The notes under the pieces: model-generated | The model's input: only the letters and a program-made list of their open reading frames with translations | What the model was told of the DNA's origin: nothing | Database searches by the model: none | Assembly: GCA_020636075.1 (NCBI GenBank) | Contig: JACJYO010000002.1 | Location: 558,001 to 622,000 of the forward strand | Direction: 5' to 3' | Source of the DNA: Lewinellaceae bacterium | GTDB taxonomy: Bacteria > Bacteroidota > Bacteroidia > Chitinophagales > Saprospiraceae | DNA: 64,000 nucleotides | Translations under genes and position numbers: made by a program | In this document: in pieces, positions 34,939 to 44,518 of the stretch | How positions within the stretch are numbered: the first letter of the stretch is position 1 | How the letters are laid out: each line of letters begins with the position of its first letter

Positions 34939-37710
34939 TCAATACAGAACTACCTTCCCAACACCCGTCATTTCCATTCCCTCGAATATTTGGAAATAAT
35001 ACAGTCCGGGCGATAATTCCGCAGCGTTCAATGCAACGTTTATTCCCGTAAAGCTCCGTTGAAGCCGCATCCGTCCCTGCGCGTCGAATAAGGTAAAACA
35101 CCCACCTGTAACCTGTAAGTTTTCAAATTGAAGGATGCCGGAGCGCGAAACCGGGTTGGGTAATACCCGGATGACCGGAACTGCGCCCGGTTTTTCTGCA
35201 ACAGCAGTCGGGAGGTACCGAATCCCAACCGTATGGAATACTTCAGCGGTGTACACCGGTTCATTAAAATCAAAATAGATCGCGGCTTGGTTGCGAATAA
35301 CCGTCCCAAAAGGCGTGAACGGCCGTTGCCGGACACGGAACTTTACAAAGCCGTGCGAGGCCGCTTCGTTTACATTGGAATCGGGTAATAGAATGTTGTC
35401 AAATGTGAAGTTTAAAATACTGTTGCCCGACAGCTCGAAACGGTAGGGATGGCTGCTCGTTCCGGGAACCACCGTCGCCGGGTCAAGCCAGGGTGCCAGG
35501 GTATCCAAAACCATGACACGGAATGCCGTATCGGTGCCCGTATTTTGAAAGCGGATGTGGTACTCCAACGGTTGGTCGGGACGGATTAGATGCTCCGGAC
35601 CATACCCTTGCGGGCTGGCCAGCTTATCATTGGGATCAAACGAACCGCGGCTTTGTTGGCAATCGATACTCACGTACGGATTGCCGTCGGCCTCGCCGAA
35701 CTGTGGCAGATAGTTAATACTGAAACCGCCCGAGCCATTTTGCCCGCAAGCTTCAACAGTAGCCGACGGGATTGGTTCGCCGGGGCTGCCGGGCTCCTGC
35801 TCTGCTTCCATGCGCCAGGTACTACCGTTTGCCGGAACGGCAATCAGCAGCGAATCGCCGGCTGGCAGTTGAAACATACCCTGAAAATTAATGATGTTGT
35901 CTTCTATGACGATATAATCCAGCACCGAACTCGGTCCGGTCCCCGTGTTTCGGATCAGGAACCTGACTGAATCGGCGGCGCAGCCCCCTTCTACTTCTAC
36001 AGTGGCCCCCATCCAGCCGGGCAGCAGGCAAAACGAATCAGGGTAGATATGCGCTTCCACACAATGGGATTGCCCAATCACCGTGCCGTCGCAGGAAAGA
36101 TGCAGGACAAGCGGGAAACTCCCGCATTCGCCAATAGGAATGGCACCCAGATCAAAACGCCAGGTATGATTCCCTTCATCAATGCCAGGAATTCCGGCAC
36201 TCACAAATTCCAGAAACGGATCGATTGTAACCCGCAGGTAGGCACTATCGGCAGGCGCGGTACCGGTATTACAATAACTGACGGTGTAGGTATTGTCGAA
36301 ACAACGCCGCAGTCCCCAAGTCCCGATGTCGGTTTCTAAAAAAGGACAAAGCACCTGCGGCTGCAAGGCAAAATCCGTGTTAGTGCTGTCGCCCACGCTG
36401 TGTATATCGAAGTCGGCATCTGGCGGGCAACTATTCCAATAGGCGTTCGGCGGTTGTAAAGTCAGGTGGTAGTCGCCCGTATCGACAAAAAACTGGTAGC
36501 CGCCATAAGTATTGGCCGTCCGGTATTGTTCCGCGGAGGGTATTCCAATGGAGTCCAAACGCTCCAGTCTGGCCAGCCAGCCCTTAAGGCCGGTTTCGTT
36601 GCTGTCGGCCTGGCAATTGTCATCGGCATCGATCACTACCTTACCCAGCAAAGCATGAACCAGTACGCTCGATGGCAGCACGGTGAAACTGTAATCGCAC
36701 ACACTTTCATTACCGCAGATATCCGAAACAACCCACTTGATCCTGTGCGTGCCGGGCGGCAGTTGAGCCGGCATCCATACGGTTGGCGCCTGATCAGTAT
36801 GCCAACCTACGTAGAAGTGCCGTTGAAACAGGCTGTCGGCCGCACTGTACAGGCCGAAACGATATTTTTCTCCAGGCGACACTGGCCTTTCGTCAAAATC
36901 GCGCGGCGTTCCACCGTTGTAATTCGGGTTATTGATATTGTTGTAGTTCACTGTTCCCGCGGCTGGCGGAAAGTCGCTACGGATCACCGTTTCCCAAAAA
37001 CCGTCGCCGTTCAGGTCGAGAAACAACTCGTATTTGGCAGAAACGTTGTCGCCACAACAAAAGTCCGTAACCGTCAGCTGGAGCCCAGCAGGCGCTTCGC
37101 TGCGGTCTGGGTTGCCGGAAAAAGGGTCAGCCCAATACGATTCATTCCATAGTTCGGGGTCATTTGGCGTTGCATCGTCTATCGTAACCGGGCTGGCCGG
37201 GCAATTCACAAATACAGGATTCTCTGTATCAATAATCTTTATGCGTTGGGTATAGCGGTAACAGTTGGCCGAAGCCGACCAGAAGATGCTGTAATCCGTA
37301 GGTGCAGGGTCCGATGGCGTCACCTTTACTACCGTTGGCGCCCAGGGCGCCGCTGTGCCGGCAGGCGCAACGATAGGACCGGGAAGGTTGCTCGGGTGGT
37401 TCGCCACTGCCGAAGGCGAGGGGTTGGGTACGTTAATGCAGCCTTGCTGCGGATCGTAGGGATTGCTGAAAACATACCAATCGCGCATAACAATGAAACA
37501 GCCGTCGGGCACCACCGTGATCATCTGGTCCGTGTAACTGATACTGACTGCGCCGCCGTTGGAATTGGACACCAGCGGCTGCCCGTAATCAAAGATTGGC
37601 GCTGTGCAGTTTACCTGAATCAAGTCGTCCGGGAATTTGATGAAATAATCCTGTTGAGCGTACAGGATTTGTGCGGTGCAAATACAGCAGAGTAAAAGTA
37701 GGGTACGCAT
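34939..37710 (-). CDS. Large secreted protein with DUF7619-like and type A sorting domains
   Basis: 923 aa. A signal peptide ends near residue 18 (QILYAQ). About residues 20-350 hold beta-rich text with HYR-like features (DTENPVFVNCPASPVTID; GTHRIKWVVSDICGNESVCDYSFTV). About residues 355-450 resemble a Cna-B/SdrD-like module (VVIDADDNCQADSNETGLKGW). Repeated conserved-repeat (DUF11-like) modules follow. SFDPNDKLASPQGYGPEHLIRPDQPLEYHIRFQNTGTDTAFRV up to AIYFDFNEPVYT is the DUF7619-like block common near the end of Bacteroidota cargo. The last 75 residues are a type A sorting domain (VLPNPVSRSGILQFE, GLYYFQIFEG). It is probably a surface structural or adhesive protein. Confidence 0.85.
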   Translation of the reverse strand: MRTLLLLCCICTAQILYAQQDYFIKFPDDLIQVNCTAPIFDYGQPLVSNSNGGAVSISYTDQMITVVPDGCFIVMRDWYVFSNPYDPQQGCINVPNPSPSAVANHPSNLPGPIVAPAGTAAPWAPTVVKVTPSDPAPTDYSIFWSASANCYRYTQRIKIIDTENPVFVNCPASPVTIDDATPNDPELWNESYWADPFSGNPDRSEAPAGLQLTVTDFCCGDNVSAKYELFLDLNGDGFWETVIRSDFPPAAGTVNYNNINNPNYNGGTPRDFDERPVSPGEKYRFGLYSAADSLFQRHFYVGWHTDQAPTVWMPAQLPPGTHRIKWVVSDICGNESVCDYSFTVLPSSVLVHALLGKVVIDADDNCQADSNETGLKGWLARLERLDSIGIPSAEQYRTANTYGGYQFFVDTGDYHLTLQPPNAYWNSCPPDADFDIHSVGDSTNTDFALQPQVLCPFLETDIGTWGLRRCFDNTYTVSYCNTGTAPADSAYLRVTIDPFLEFVSAGIPGIDEGNHTWRFDLGAIPIGECGSFPLVLHLSCDGTVIGQSHCVEAHIYPDSFCLLPGWMGATVEVEGGCAADSVRFLIRNTGTGPSSVLDYIVIEDNIINFQGMFQLPAGDSLLIAVPANGSTWRMEAEQEPGSPGEPIPSATVEACGQNGSGGFSINYLPQFGEADGNPYVSIDCQQSRGSFDPNDKLASPQGYGPEHLIRPDQPLEYHIRFQNTGTDTAFRVMVLDTLAPWLDPATVVPGTSSHPYRFELSGNSILNFTFDNILLPDSNVNEAASHGFVKFRVRQRPFTPFGTVIRNQAAIYFDFNEPVYTAEVFHTVGIRYLPTAVAEKPGAVPVIRVLPNPVSRSGILQFENLQVTGGCFTLFDAQGRMRLQRSFTGINVALNAAELSPGLYYFQIFEGMEMTGVGKVVLY

Positions 37711-37898
37711 GAGAAACCGATTGGTTGAGCAATGCTACAGGTTCAATAAAATGGGTTATAGTTTGATCAGGGAGCAAAGGTGCGGCACTGTTCAGGTTTA
37801 GGCAAAAACAATTAATCGGTTTTATCAAACTGAAGCTATTTTTAAACAACTGGTTACAAGTATTTTATAGTAGTTTTATCTCAAAAAGTATAAACGCC

Positions 37899-39275
37899 GT
37901 GCGTAATGCAATTTTAGTCCAATTACTGGAAAAGTTTGATAAAAAAGACCTGCGGGAAGCCCGCAAATGGCTTGCCTCTCCGGTGCATAATCAGCGCCGC
38001 GATGTCGCCGACTTATTCGAACACCTCACACGCAGCCTGGCCAAAGCACCGGATCAGCTGAACAAACCGGCCGCTTATGCCGCTTGTTACCCGGGCAAAC
38101 CCTTCGACGAAAAGCAGATGAATCACCTCATGTCGTGGCTGCTGGCTACCCTGCGCGACTATCTTGCCTGGCGTGAATGGCAGTCCGATAAAGCGCAGGT
38201 GCGCCTGTTCAGCTGCCGCGCCCTACGTAAAATGGACCTCGATGACGCCTTTGAAAAAGAATGGAAACTGGCCCAGGCAGCACTCGAAGCACTACCCTAC
38301 CGCGACGAGCACTACCATCAGCTCAGCCACTTGCTCCAGCGGGAACGCTATGAATTGGCCTCGATCAAGCGCCGGGCCAATGATTTTCCACTTTCTGAAA
38401 TAGCCGTACATGCCGACATTGCCTACCGACTCAACAAGCTGCGTTTTGAATGCAGTGCTGAAGTTGCCCGCTCCGTCGCCCGCAGCGTCGCCGAACCGTC
38501 AGCTGAACAGGCAGTATCCTTGGCAGAGACGACCATCCATCTCTATGAAAACCTGCAGAAATCCCTGCGTGACCAAAGCCAGGAAGAAGCCTTTTTTAAA
38601 GCGAAACAGTTACTCGAATCCAGCTGGCAGCTTTTTCGCGGCAATGAACGCCGCGACCTTTACTTGCTGGCGCTCAATTTTTGCATCCGGAAAATCAACA
38701 GCGGGCAACGCGATTTTTTGCGCGAAGCTTTTGACCTGTACCGCTCGGGCCTCGACAACCGTTCGTTATTTGAACAGGGACATCTCTCGCGGTTTACCTA
38801 CAAAAATACGATCACAGCCGGCCTCAATCTTGGCGAGCATGCCTGGGTACGTCAGTTTATTGAAGAATACCGCACTTATCTGCACCCCCGCGAACGGCAT
38901 AGCGCCTATTGCTACAATCTTGCCGTATGGTATTTCTGGCAACCAGACTACGACCAAGCCATGACCCTGCTCCGGGAAACCGATTTCACGGATGCCCTTA
39001 CTAACCTGGACGCGCGCTCCATCCTGCTCCGGATATACTTCGAGCGGGGCTACCGAGAGGCCCTGGAATCACACCTAGACAGTTTTCAAACATACCTGAG
39101 ACGCATCAAAGACATTGGCTATCAGCGGGAAAACTACCTCAACCTCATCCGGTTCACTAAAAAATTATTGCGACTGAATGCAAATGATAAAACAGGCCAT
39201 GCGGCGCTACGGCAGAAGATCGGTCAAACGGTTGCTTTGGCTGAGCGAGAATGGTTGTTAGGGCAGATTAGATGA
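37899..39275 (+). CDS. Helical-repeat cytoplasmic protein of unknown function
   Basis: 458 aa from a GTG start at 37899; no signal peptide. The whole chain is predicted helical with Ala/Leu/Arg-rich segments spaced like TPR or similar repeats (KFDKKDLREARKWLASPVHNQRRDVADLFEHL; YCYNLAVWYFWQPDYDQAMTLLRETDF; ARSILLRIYFERGYREALESHLDSFQTYLRRIKDIG). Proteins with this start, F-D-K-K-D/E-x-R-E-x-R-K-W-L-x-S-P, are familiar to me from Saprospiria-like genomes, but I know no function. It runs divergently from the 923-aa cargo gene (188 nt between start codons) and could serve as a scaffold. Confidence 0.75.
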   Translation: MRNAILVQLLEKFDKKDLREARKWLASPVHNQRRDVADLFEHLTRSLAKAPDQLNKPAAYAACYPGKPFDEKQMNHLMSWLLATLRDYLAWREWQSDKAQVRLFSCRALRKMDLDDAFEKEWKLAQAALEALPYRDEHYHQLSHLLQRERYELASIKRRANDFPLSEIAVHADIAYRLNKLRFECSAEVARSVARSVAEPSAEQAVSLAETTIHLYENLQKSLRDQSQEEAFFKAKQLLESSWQLFRGNERRDLYLLALNFCIRKINSGQRDFLREAFDLYRSGLDNRSLFEQGHLSRFTYKNTITAGLNLGEHAWVRQFIEEYRTYLHPRERHSAYCYNLAVWYFWQPDYDQAMTLLRETDFTDALTNLDARSILLRIYFERGYREALESHLDSFQTYLRRIKDIGYQRENYLNLIRFTKKLLRLNANDKTGHAALRQKIGQTVALAEREWLLGQIR

Positions 39276-39458
39276 GGTGGGCTGGTGGCAGTGGCACAAG
39301 CGGCTTCATGGTACCCTTTTTTGTTACAGACGGAAAATCCTTATCCTATAATTTTAATTATCGGAAAGCTGCTTAGCCTCGTTTTACATTTAAAAACTTG
39401 GCCTTTTGAACAAAGCAAATTCGGACGTTTAAGCAAAGCTGTCCGATAAGAAGCCCTC

Positions 39459-39466
39459 TAGTTTTG
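39459..39466 (+). promoter_or_regulatory. Putative -7 box for the SDR/AraC pair
   Basis: TAGTTTTG fits TAnnTTTG, 22 nt before the ATG at 39489. No clear -33 TTG. Confidence 0.35.
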
Positions 39467-39488
39467 TCCCTAACAAAATTTTAAAATA

Positions 39489-40484
39489 ATGGGACAAAGT
39501 AACAACAACGGAGCACTGCAAAAACCGATAGGTTCGGGCTTCAACGCAAAGTCAACTTCAACAGAAGTAATCAATGGCATTGATCTTACAGGAAAAATTG
39601 CCATTGTAACAGGCGGCACCACAGGCATTGGATTGGAAACCGTAAAGGCACTTTCCAATGCAGGTGCTACGGTAATCGTCCCTGCCAGGGACAAAGAAAA
39701 GGCAATGAAAAACCTGTTAGGTATTGCCAATGTAGAAATAGAAGAAATGGATTTAATAAATCCGACTTCAATTGACACATTTGCTCTAAAATTCTTGGCT
39801 TCGTGCAGACCTTTGCATCTGCTCATCAATAATGCAGGAATTATGTGGGTTCCGCTACGCAGGGACAATCGCGGGATTGAGTCGCAATTTGCAGTAAATT
39901 ATCTGGCTCAATTTCAACTTACGGCAAGGTTGTGGACGGCCCTTAAAAAAGCCAATGGAGCAAGAGTTGTAAACGTTTCTTCTCACGGACATCATTTTGC
40001 ACCTTTCAACTTTGACGATCCGAATTTTGAATATCGTGAATACGAAACCTTGCAAGGTTACGGGCAATCAAAAACTGCTGTCAATTTGTTTTCGCTCGAA
40101 TTGGACAACCGCGCAAAGGCTTTCGGTGTAAGAGCATATTCCCTACACCCTGGTTCTGTTGGCTCAACGGAATTAGCAAGGGAGGCACCGTTGGAATTGT
40201 TTATACAAATGGGTTTTTGCGATGAGAATGGAAATATATTGCCCGAAGTTGCAGCAGCATTGAAAACCATTCCGCAAGGCGCAGCCACCACTGTTTGGTG
40301 CGCTACAAGTCCATTGCTTAACGAGATCGGTGGTGTATATTGCGAGGATGTAAACATCGCAACATTAACGGTCCTTACTTCTACTCAAAGCGGTGTAATG
40401 CCGTACTCCCTGGACGAAACTAATGCAAAACGTCTTTGGGAGCTAAGTGAAAATTTGGCTACCACAACATTCAATGTTGATTGA
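39489..40484 (+). CDS. Short-chain dehydrogenase/reductase (retinol-dehydrogenase-like)
   Basis: 331 aa. The Rossmann loop reads VTGGTTGIGLE, followed by the NNAG motif, NVSSH with the catalytic Ser and YGQSK with Tyr and Lys. The spacing and the later LHPGSVGSTEL and PQGAATTVWCATSPLLNEIGGVYCEDVNIA match the WWOX/retinol-dehydrogenase-like branch. It would oxidise or reduce an unknown alcohol/ketone with NAD(P). An AraC regulator follows after 28 nt, so the pair is likely a self-contained unit. Base composition is more AT-rich than in mutS next door, in keeping with acquisition by transfer. Confidence 0.9.
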   Translation: MGQSNNNGALQKPIGSGFNAKSTSTEVINGIDLTGKIAIVTGGTTGIGLETVKALSNAGATVIVPARDKEKAMKNLLGIANVEIEEMDLINPTSIDTFALKFLASCRPLHLLINNAGIMWVPLRRDNRGIESQFAVNYLAQFQLTARLWTALKKANGARVVNVSSHGHHFAPFNFDDPNFEYREYETLQGYGQSKTAVNLFSLELDNRAKAFGVRAYSLHPGSVGSTELAREAPLELFIQMGFCDENGNILPEVAAALKTIPQGAATTVWCATSPLLNEIGGVYCEDVNIATLTVLTSTQSGVMPYSLDETNAKRLWELSENLATTTFNVD

Positions 40485-40512
40485 TATTTCATCTTTATAC
40501 CATACAAGCAAT

Positions 40513-41367
40513 ATGGAGTTTCAAACAAGATATATAACCGCCGACATCAAACTTTCTTGTTATGAAGACAAGTTGTTTAAAGCAGAAGTCGTGTTTGATC
40601 ACCATATGCTTGTGTGGTTCATTTCAGGCGAAACAAAAATCATCCAGGCAGACAAAGACTATTTGTTTAAGGCAGGCGACATTTTCCTTATTCCAAGAAA
40701 TCAACTCGCGACAATCATCAATTACCCCAAAGACGGATTGCCGCATAAGTCGGTAGTGATGCACTTGTCTATCGACCGACTTAGAGCATTCTATGCCAAT
40801 CAGAACATCAAAACAAAAGCTGGGGCAACACAGAAAATTCTAAGTTTAGGCAAACACCCGTTGTTGGAAAGTTGCCTTGCTTCGCTGATCCCTTATTTTG
40901 ACGTACGGGACAAATTCCCCGAAAATATTGCTTCACTAAAAATTACAGAAGCCATTTCTATCCTAAGAACAATCGACAAAAGCATAGACAACATTTTGGC
41001 GAACTTTGAAGAACCGTATAAAATTGACCTGGCAAGTTTTATGGAAAGAAACTACATGTTTAATATGCCTTTGGAAAAATTCGGCTACCTGACAGGGCGT
41101 AGTTTGACAACGTTTAAACGTGATTTTTATAAACTTTACAACCAAACGCCACAACGCTGGCTGACACAAAAACGCCTGGAATTAGCACATTATCAAATTG
41201 CCGAAAAAAACAGAAAACCCGTTGAAGTGTACTTAGAAACAGGCTTTGAAAACTTATCGCATTTCTCTTTCGCTTTCAAGAAACAATTCGGGCTGACACC
41301 AACTGAACTTGCAAACAGAAAAACAAGACCTGCAGCAAACTTTCATGAACGCACGAACACAAATTGA
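40513..41367 (+). CDS. AraC-family transcriptional regulator
   Basis: 284 aa from the ATG at 40513 (MEFQTRYITADIKL); an upstream start would overlap the SDR gene. Residues 1-150 form a cupin-like sensor (GETKIIQADKDYLFKAGDIFLIPRNQLATI). Residues 185-280 form the AraC DNA-binding domain: FNMPLEKFGYLTGRSLTTFKRDFYKLYNQTPQRWLTQKRLELAHYQI, then VYLETGFENLSHFSFAFKKQFGLTP. It probably controls the preceding SDR gene, 28 nt upstream in the same transcript; the ligand is unknown. Confidence 0.9.
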   Translation: MEFQTRYITADIKLSCYEDKLFKAEVVFDHHMLVWFISGETKIIQADKDYLFKAGDIFLIPRNQLATIINYPKDGLPHKSVVMHLSIDRLRAFYANQNIKTKAGATQKILSLGKHPLLESCLASLIPYFDVRDKFPENIASLKITEAISILRTIDKSIDNILANFEEPYKIDLASFMERNYMFNMPLEKFGYLTGRSLTTFKRDFYKLYNQTPQRWLTQKRLELAHYQIAEKNRKPVEVYLETGFENLSHFSFAFKKQFGLTPTELANRKTRPAANFHERTNTN

Positions 41368-41418
41368 CACGCACATTGCCAGTCAGCCTGAACCGTTGAC
41401 CAGCAGCCACTCAGGCCC

Positions 41419-44226
41419 TTACTTCTTCTCCGCAATCTTCCGCAACTCATTCAACTTCCAAAGCGCGTCCATCGGCGTCATCGTATTCAAATCAAGGCCC
41501 AACAACTCCTCCCGGATTTTTCGCGTATACTCGTCGGCATCAAAAATTTGCAGTTGCATTTTCGGCATGATCTGCTTCACTTTTTTGCGCATCTGATCGG
41601 GCTTTTCCAAAGCTTCCGGCCCTGCTTTTTTTCCGTCCACAGGCACCTTTCCGCCATCTACCGTCAGGCGGCCGCCGTCGGCTTCAAGCGTGTGCAAAAT
41701 TTCGGTGGCACGGTCTACCACACTGGGCGGCATGCCGGCCATGCGGGCAACGTGGATGCCGAAAGAGTGGTTGCTACCACCCGGGGTGAGTTTGCGTAAA
41801 AAAATCACTTTGTGGCCTACCTCCCGGGTGCTGACATGGTAATTGTGGATACGGTCATGCAACTCGGCAAGTTCGTTGAGCTCATGGTAGTGGGTGGCGA
41901 ACAGCGTTTTCGGGCGTGCCCGCTCGTTGTCGTGCAGGAATTCGGCCAGGCTCCAGGCAATGGAAATCCCGTCGTAGGTGCTCGTGCCGCGCCCGATCTC
42001 ATCGAGCAGGATGAGCGAGCGGTCGCTGATGTTGTTCATGATCAGCGCAGTTTCGTTCATTTCCACCATGAACGTACTCTCGCCGCCGCTGATATTGTCG
42101 CTGGCCCCTACCCTGGTGAACAGCTTGTCGATCAGGCCGATCCGCGCTGCGGAAGCCGGCACGAAACTGCCCATCTGGGCCATGAGCGCAATCAGGGCCG
42201 TTTGGCGGAGCAAAGCGGATTTACCCGACATGTTTGGTCCGGTAATCATAATGATCTGCTGCTCGTCGGTATCGAGGTACACATCGTTGGGAATGTAAGC
42301 CTCCCCTACTGGAAGTTGGGTTTCAATCACCGGATGGCGGCCGTCTTTAATTTCAATCGACAAGGTATCGTCCAGCACCGGACAGGTATAATTTCGTTTG
42401 GCAGCCACCTTGGCCATCGATAACAGGCAATCGAGGCGGGCAATCAACTGGGCATCGTGCTGCACCGGGGCAATATAGGCCGCTACCTCATCCACCAGTT
42501 CTGTGAAAATGCGTTCCTCGATCTCCTGTATTTTTTCCTGGGCGCCCAGAATTTTTTGCTCCAAATCCTTGAGATCCTGGGTGATAAATCGCTCGGCATT
42601 GGCCAGGGTTTGCTTCCGGGTCCATTCGTCCGGCACCTTGTCTTTCCATTTGCTGGTAACTTCCAGGTAATATCCGAACACATTGTTAAACCCAACCTTC
42701 AGGCTTTGGATGCCGGTGCGCTCGATTTCACGCTGACCCAACTCTGCCAGGATTTTTTTGCTGTCGCGCATGATCGTGCGCAGCTCATCCAGTTCCGGAT
42801 TTGCACCGTCGGCAATGGCGCCGCCTTTACGCACGTCGGTGGGCGGATCGGGTGCGATGACGGCTTCAATCCGATCGCGCAGGCTGTGGCAGGGGTTCAG
42901 GGATTCTCCAATTCGTCCCAGCCCTGAAGGGCTGGGCTGAGAACGGCCAGGCTGAGATGGGATATGCTTAGAAGGGATATGCTTAGAATGGCCATCCCCC
43001 TTCTCCGTAGTACCCGCTTCCCCTTCTGAGCCCAGCCCTTCAGGGCTGGGACCGCTGAGTAATTTTTTTATGTCAGCAATTGCCATCAGCGCCCGGCGCA
43101 ATTGCATGACTTCGCGGGGATTAATTTTTCCTACTGCCGTCTTGCTCATCAGGCGTTCCAGGTCGCCAATATGGCGAACATGAGGTTCCAGGGCTTTGGC
43201 AAAGTCCTGGTTTTCAAGGAAAAACCCGACGGCTTCATGGCGATCCTGAATTTGTTGCAAACTGGTCAGCGGCAATAAAACCCACTTTTTAAGCAGGCGG
43301 GCGCCCATAGGACTAACCGTTTGATCGAGCACATCGAGCAGGGAAGTACCGGTCTCGTGGTTGGAGTTGATCAGTTCCAGGTTGCGAATCGTGAAGCGAT
43401 CGAGCCAAACGTATTTTTCCGTATGCAGGCGGCTAAGACTGCTGATATGTGCCAGGCGGGTATTTTCGGTAGAAGCCAGGTAATGGAGCGCGGCGCCGGC
43501 TGCAGCTTGAGCAAGTTCAAGTTCATCCACGCCAAAGCCTTTCAACCCCGCCGTTTGAAAATGCTGGATCAGCTTTTCACGGCCGAAATCAAAAGTAAAA
43601 ATCCAGTCTTCAAGCGTATAGGTGTAAAATTTATCGCCGAAATACGCCGCAAACTCCTTGGCACGGCTTTTCGGCAAAATGACCTCAGCAGGCAAAAAAC
43701 TCTGGAACAATTTGTCCATTGCAGCCATGTCGCCTTCGGTCACAAAAAACTCGCCCGTGCTGACATCCAAAAAAGCCGCTCCGAAACGGTCGCTTTTCCC
43801 AAATGCCAGTGTTGCCAGAAAATTATTCCGGTTGTGTTCCAGCAGCGCATCGTCGGTGGTAACACCCGGGGTTACCACCTCGGTCACCGAACGCCTGACG
43901 ACTTTACCGGGCACCGGCTTTTCCATTTGTTCACAAATTGCCACCCGAAAACCGGCGCGTACCAGGCGGGGCAAGTAGGTGTCCATAGCATGGTGCGGAA
44001 ACCCGGCGAGTTCAATATCGGAGCCGCCATTGTTTCGGCTGGTGAGGGTAATTCCCAGCGCCTGCGCGGCTTTCACGGCATCTTCGCCAAAGGTTTCATA
44101 AAAGTCACCGACCCGGAAGAGCAGGATCGCATCCGGGTATTGTGCCTTCGCCTGGTTGTACTGCGTCATTAAGGGCGTAGTGCCAGGCGTCTTATCTGAT
44201 TTTTTCTTTTTGCCGGTTTGGGCCAT
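41419..44226 (-). CDS. mutS: DNA mismatch repair protein MutS with in-frame insert
   Basis: 935 aa from the ATG at 44226 (MAQTGKKKKS); an earlier ATG adds only six residues. The mismatch-reading F-x-E motif is FRVGDFYETFG. The ATPase has TGPNMSGKSALLRQ (Walker A), LILLDEIGRGTSTYDG (Walker B) and ATHYHEL. The protein is longer than usual (about 850-880) because of an insert of about 45-50 residues between DIKKLL and ESLNPCHSLRDRIEAVI in the core domain, and a short repetitive linker before the C-terminal helices. The insert carries two palindromes at DNA level. MutS binds mispairs in new DNA and starts their repair with MutL. Confidence 0.96.
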   Translation of the reverse strand: MAQTGKKKKSDKTPGTTPLMTQYNQAKAQYPDAILLFRVGDFYETFGEDAVKAAQALGITLTSRNNGGSDIELAGFPHHAMDTYLPRLVRAGFRVAICEQMEKPVPGKVVRRSVTEVVTPGVTTDDALLEHNRNNFLATLAFGKSDRFGAAFLDVSTGEFFVTEGDMAAMDKLFQSFLPAEVILPKSRAKEFAAYFGDKFYTYTLEDWIFTFDFGREKLIQHFQTAGLKGFGVDELELAQAAAGAALHYLASTENTRLAHISSLSRLHTEKYVWLDRFTIRNLELINSNHETGTSLLDVLDQTVSPMGARLLKKWVLLPLTSLQQIQDRHEAVGFFLENQDFAKALEPHVRHIGDLERLMSKTAVGKINPREVMQLRRALMAIADIKKLLSGPSPEGLGSEGEAGTTEKGDGHSKHIPSKHIPSQPGRSQPSPSGLGRIGESLNPCHSLRDRIEAVIAPDPPTDVRKGGAIADGANPELDELRTIMRDSKKILAELGQREIERTGIQSLKVGFNNVFGYYLEVTSKWKDKVPDEWTRKQTLANAERFITQDLKDLEQKILGAQEKIQEIEERIFTELVDEVAAYIAPVQHDAQLIARLDCLLSMAKVAAKRNYTCPVLDDTLSIEIKDGRHPVIETQLPVGEAYIPNDVYLDTDEQQIIMITGPNMSGKSALLRQTALIALMAQMGSFVPASAARIGLIDKLFTRVGASDNISGGESTFMVEMNETALIMNNISDRSLILLDEIGRGTSTYDGISIAWSLAEFLHDNERARPKTLFATHYHELNELAELHDRIHNYHVSTREVGHKVIFLRKLTPGGSNHSFGIHVARMAGMPPSVVDRATEILHTLEADGGRLTVDGGKVPVDGKKAGPEALEKPDQMRKKVKQIMPKMQLQIFDADEYTRKIREELLGLDLNTMTPMDALWKLNELRKIAEKK
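42917..43050. repeat. Palindromic repeats inside mutS
   Basis: CCCAGCCCTGAAGGGCTGGG at 42917-42936 and CCCAGCCCTTCAGGGCTGGG at 43031-43050 are both 9-bp perfect stems with a 2-nt loop. Between them lies a 15-nt tandem duplication, GGGATATGCTTAGAA, at 42959-42973 and 42974-42988. The frame is kept throughout. Confidence 0.85.
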
Positions 44227-44266
44227 GGTCCGTTTCCGGAGCAATTAGGTGGTGCTCGCGGGTTGG

Positions 44267-44297
44267 CAAAAATAGGTATTCGGTGCTTGCAGCCCAA
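44267..44297 (-). promoter_or_regulatory. Bacteroidota-type promoter for mutS
   Basis: On the minus strand TTG (44295-44297), a 20-nt spacer and TATTTTTG (44267-44274). The start codon at 44226 lies 41 nt downstream. Confidence 0.5.
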
Positions 44298-44441
44298 TTC
44301 AGGAGCGTATTACATTTCGGGAAATTTCAGCAGGCAGATTTCACCGGTACGTGCATTTTTCAAACAAGACCTGCCATGCGCACGCGGAAAAACATTTTAC
44401 ATTCGCCGGACCGCTTTTCCATGAAATCCTTGCAAACCTGC

Positions 44442-44449
44442 TATTTTTG
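44442..44449 (+). promoter_or_regulatory. Putative -7 box for the 2846-aa adhesin
   Basis: TATTTTTG fits TAnnTTTG, 70 nt before the ATG at 44519. A -33 TTG at the right distance is lacking. Confidence 0.3.
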
Positions 44450-44518
44450 AAAAACTACTGCTCGCCATGTTTCGTTTTTTAATCCGCTAACTGTTTTCAC
44501 CCAACACGCTTCCCAACT

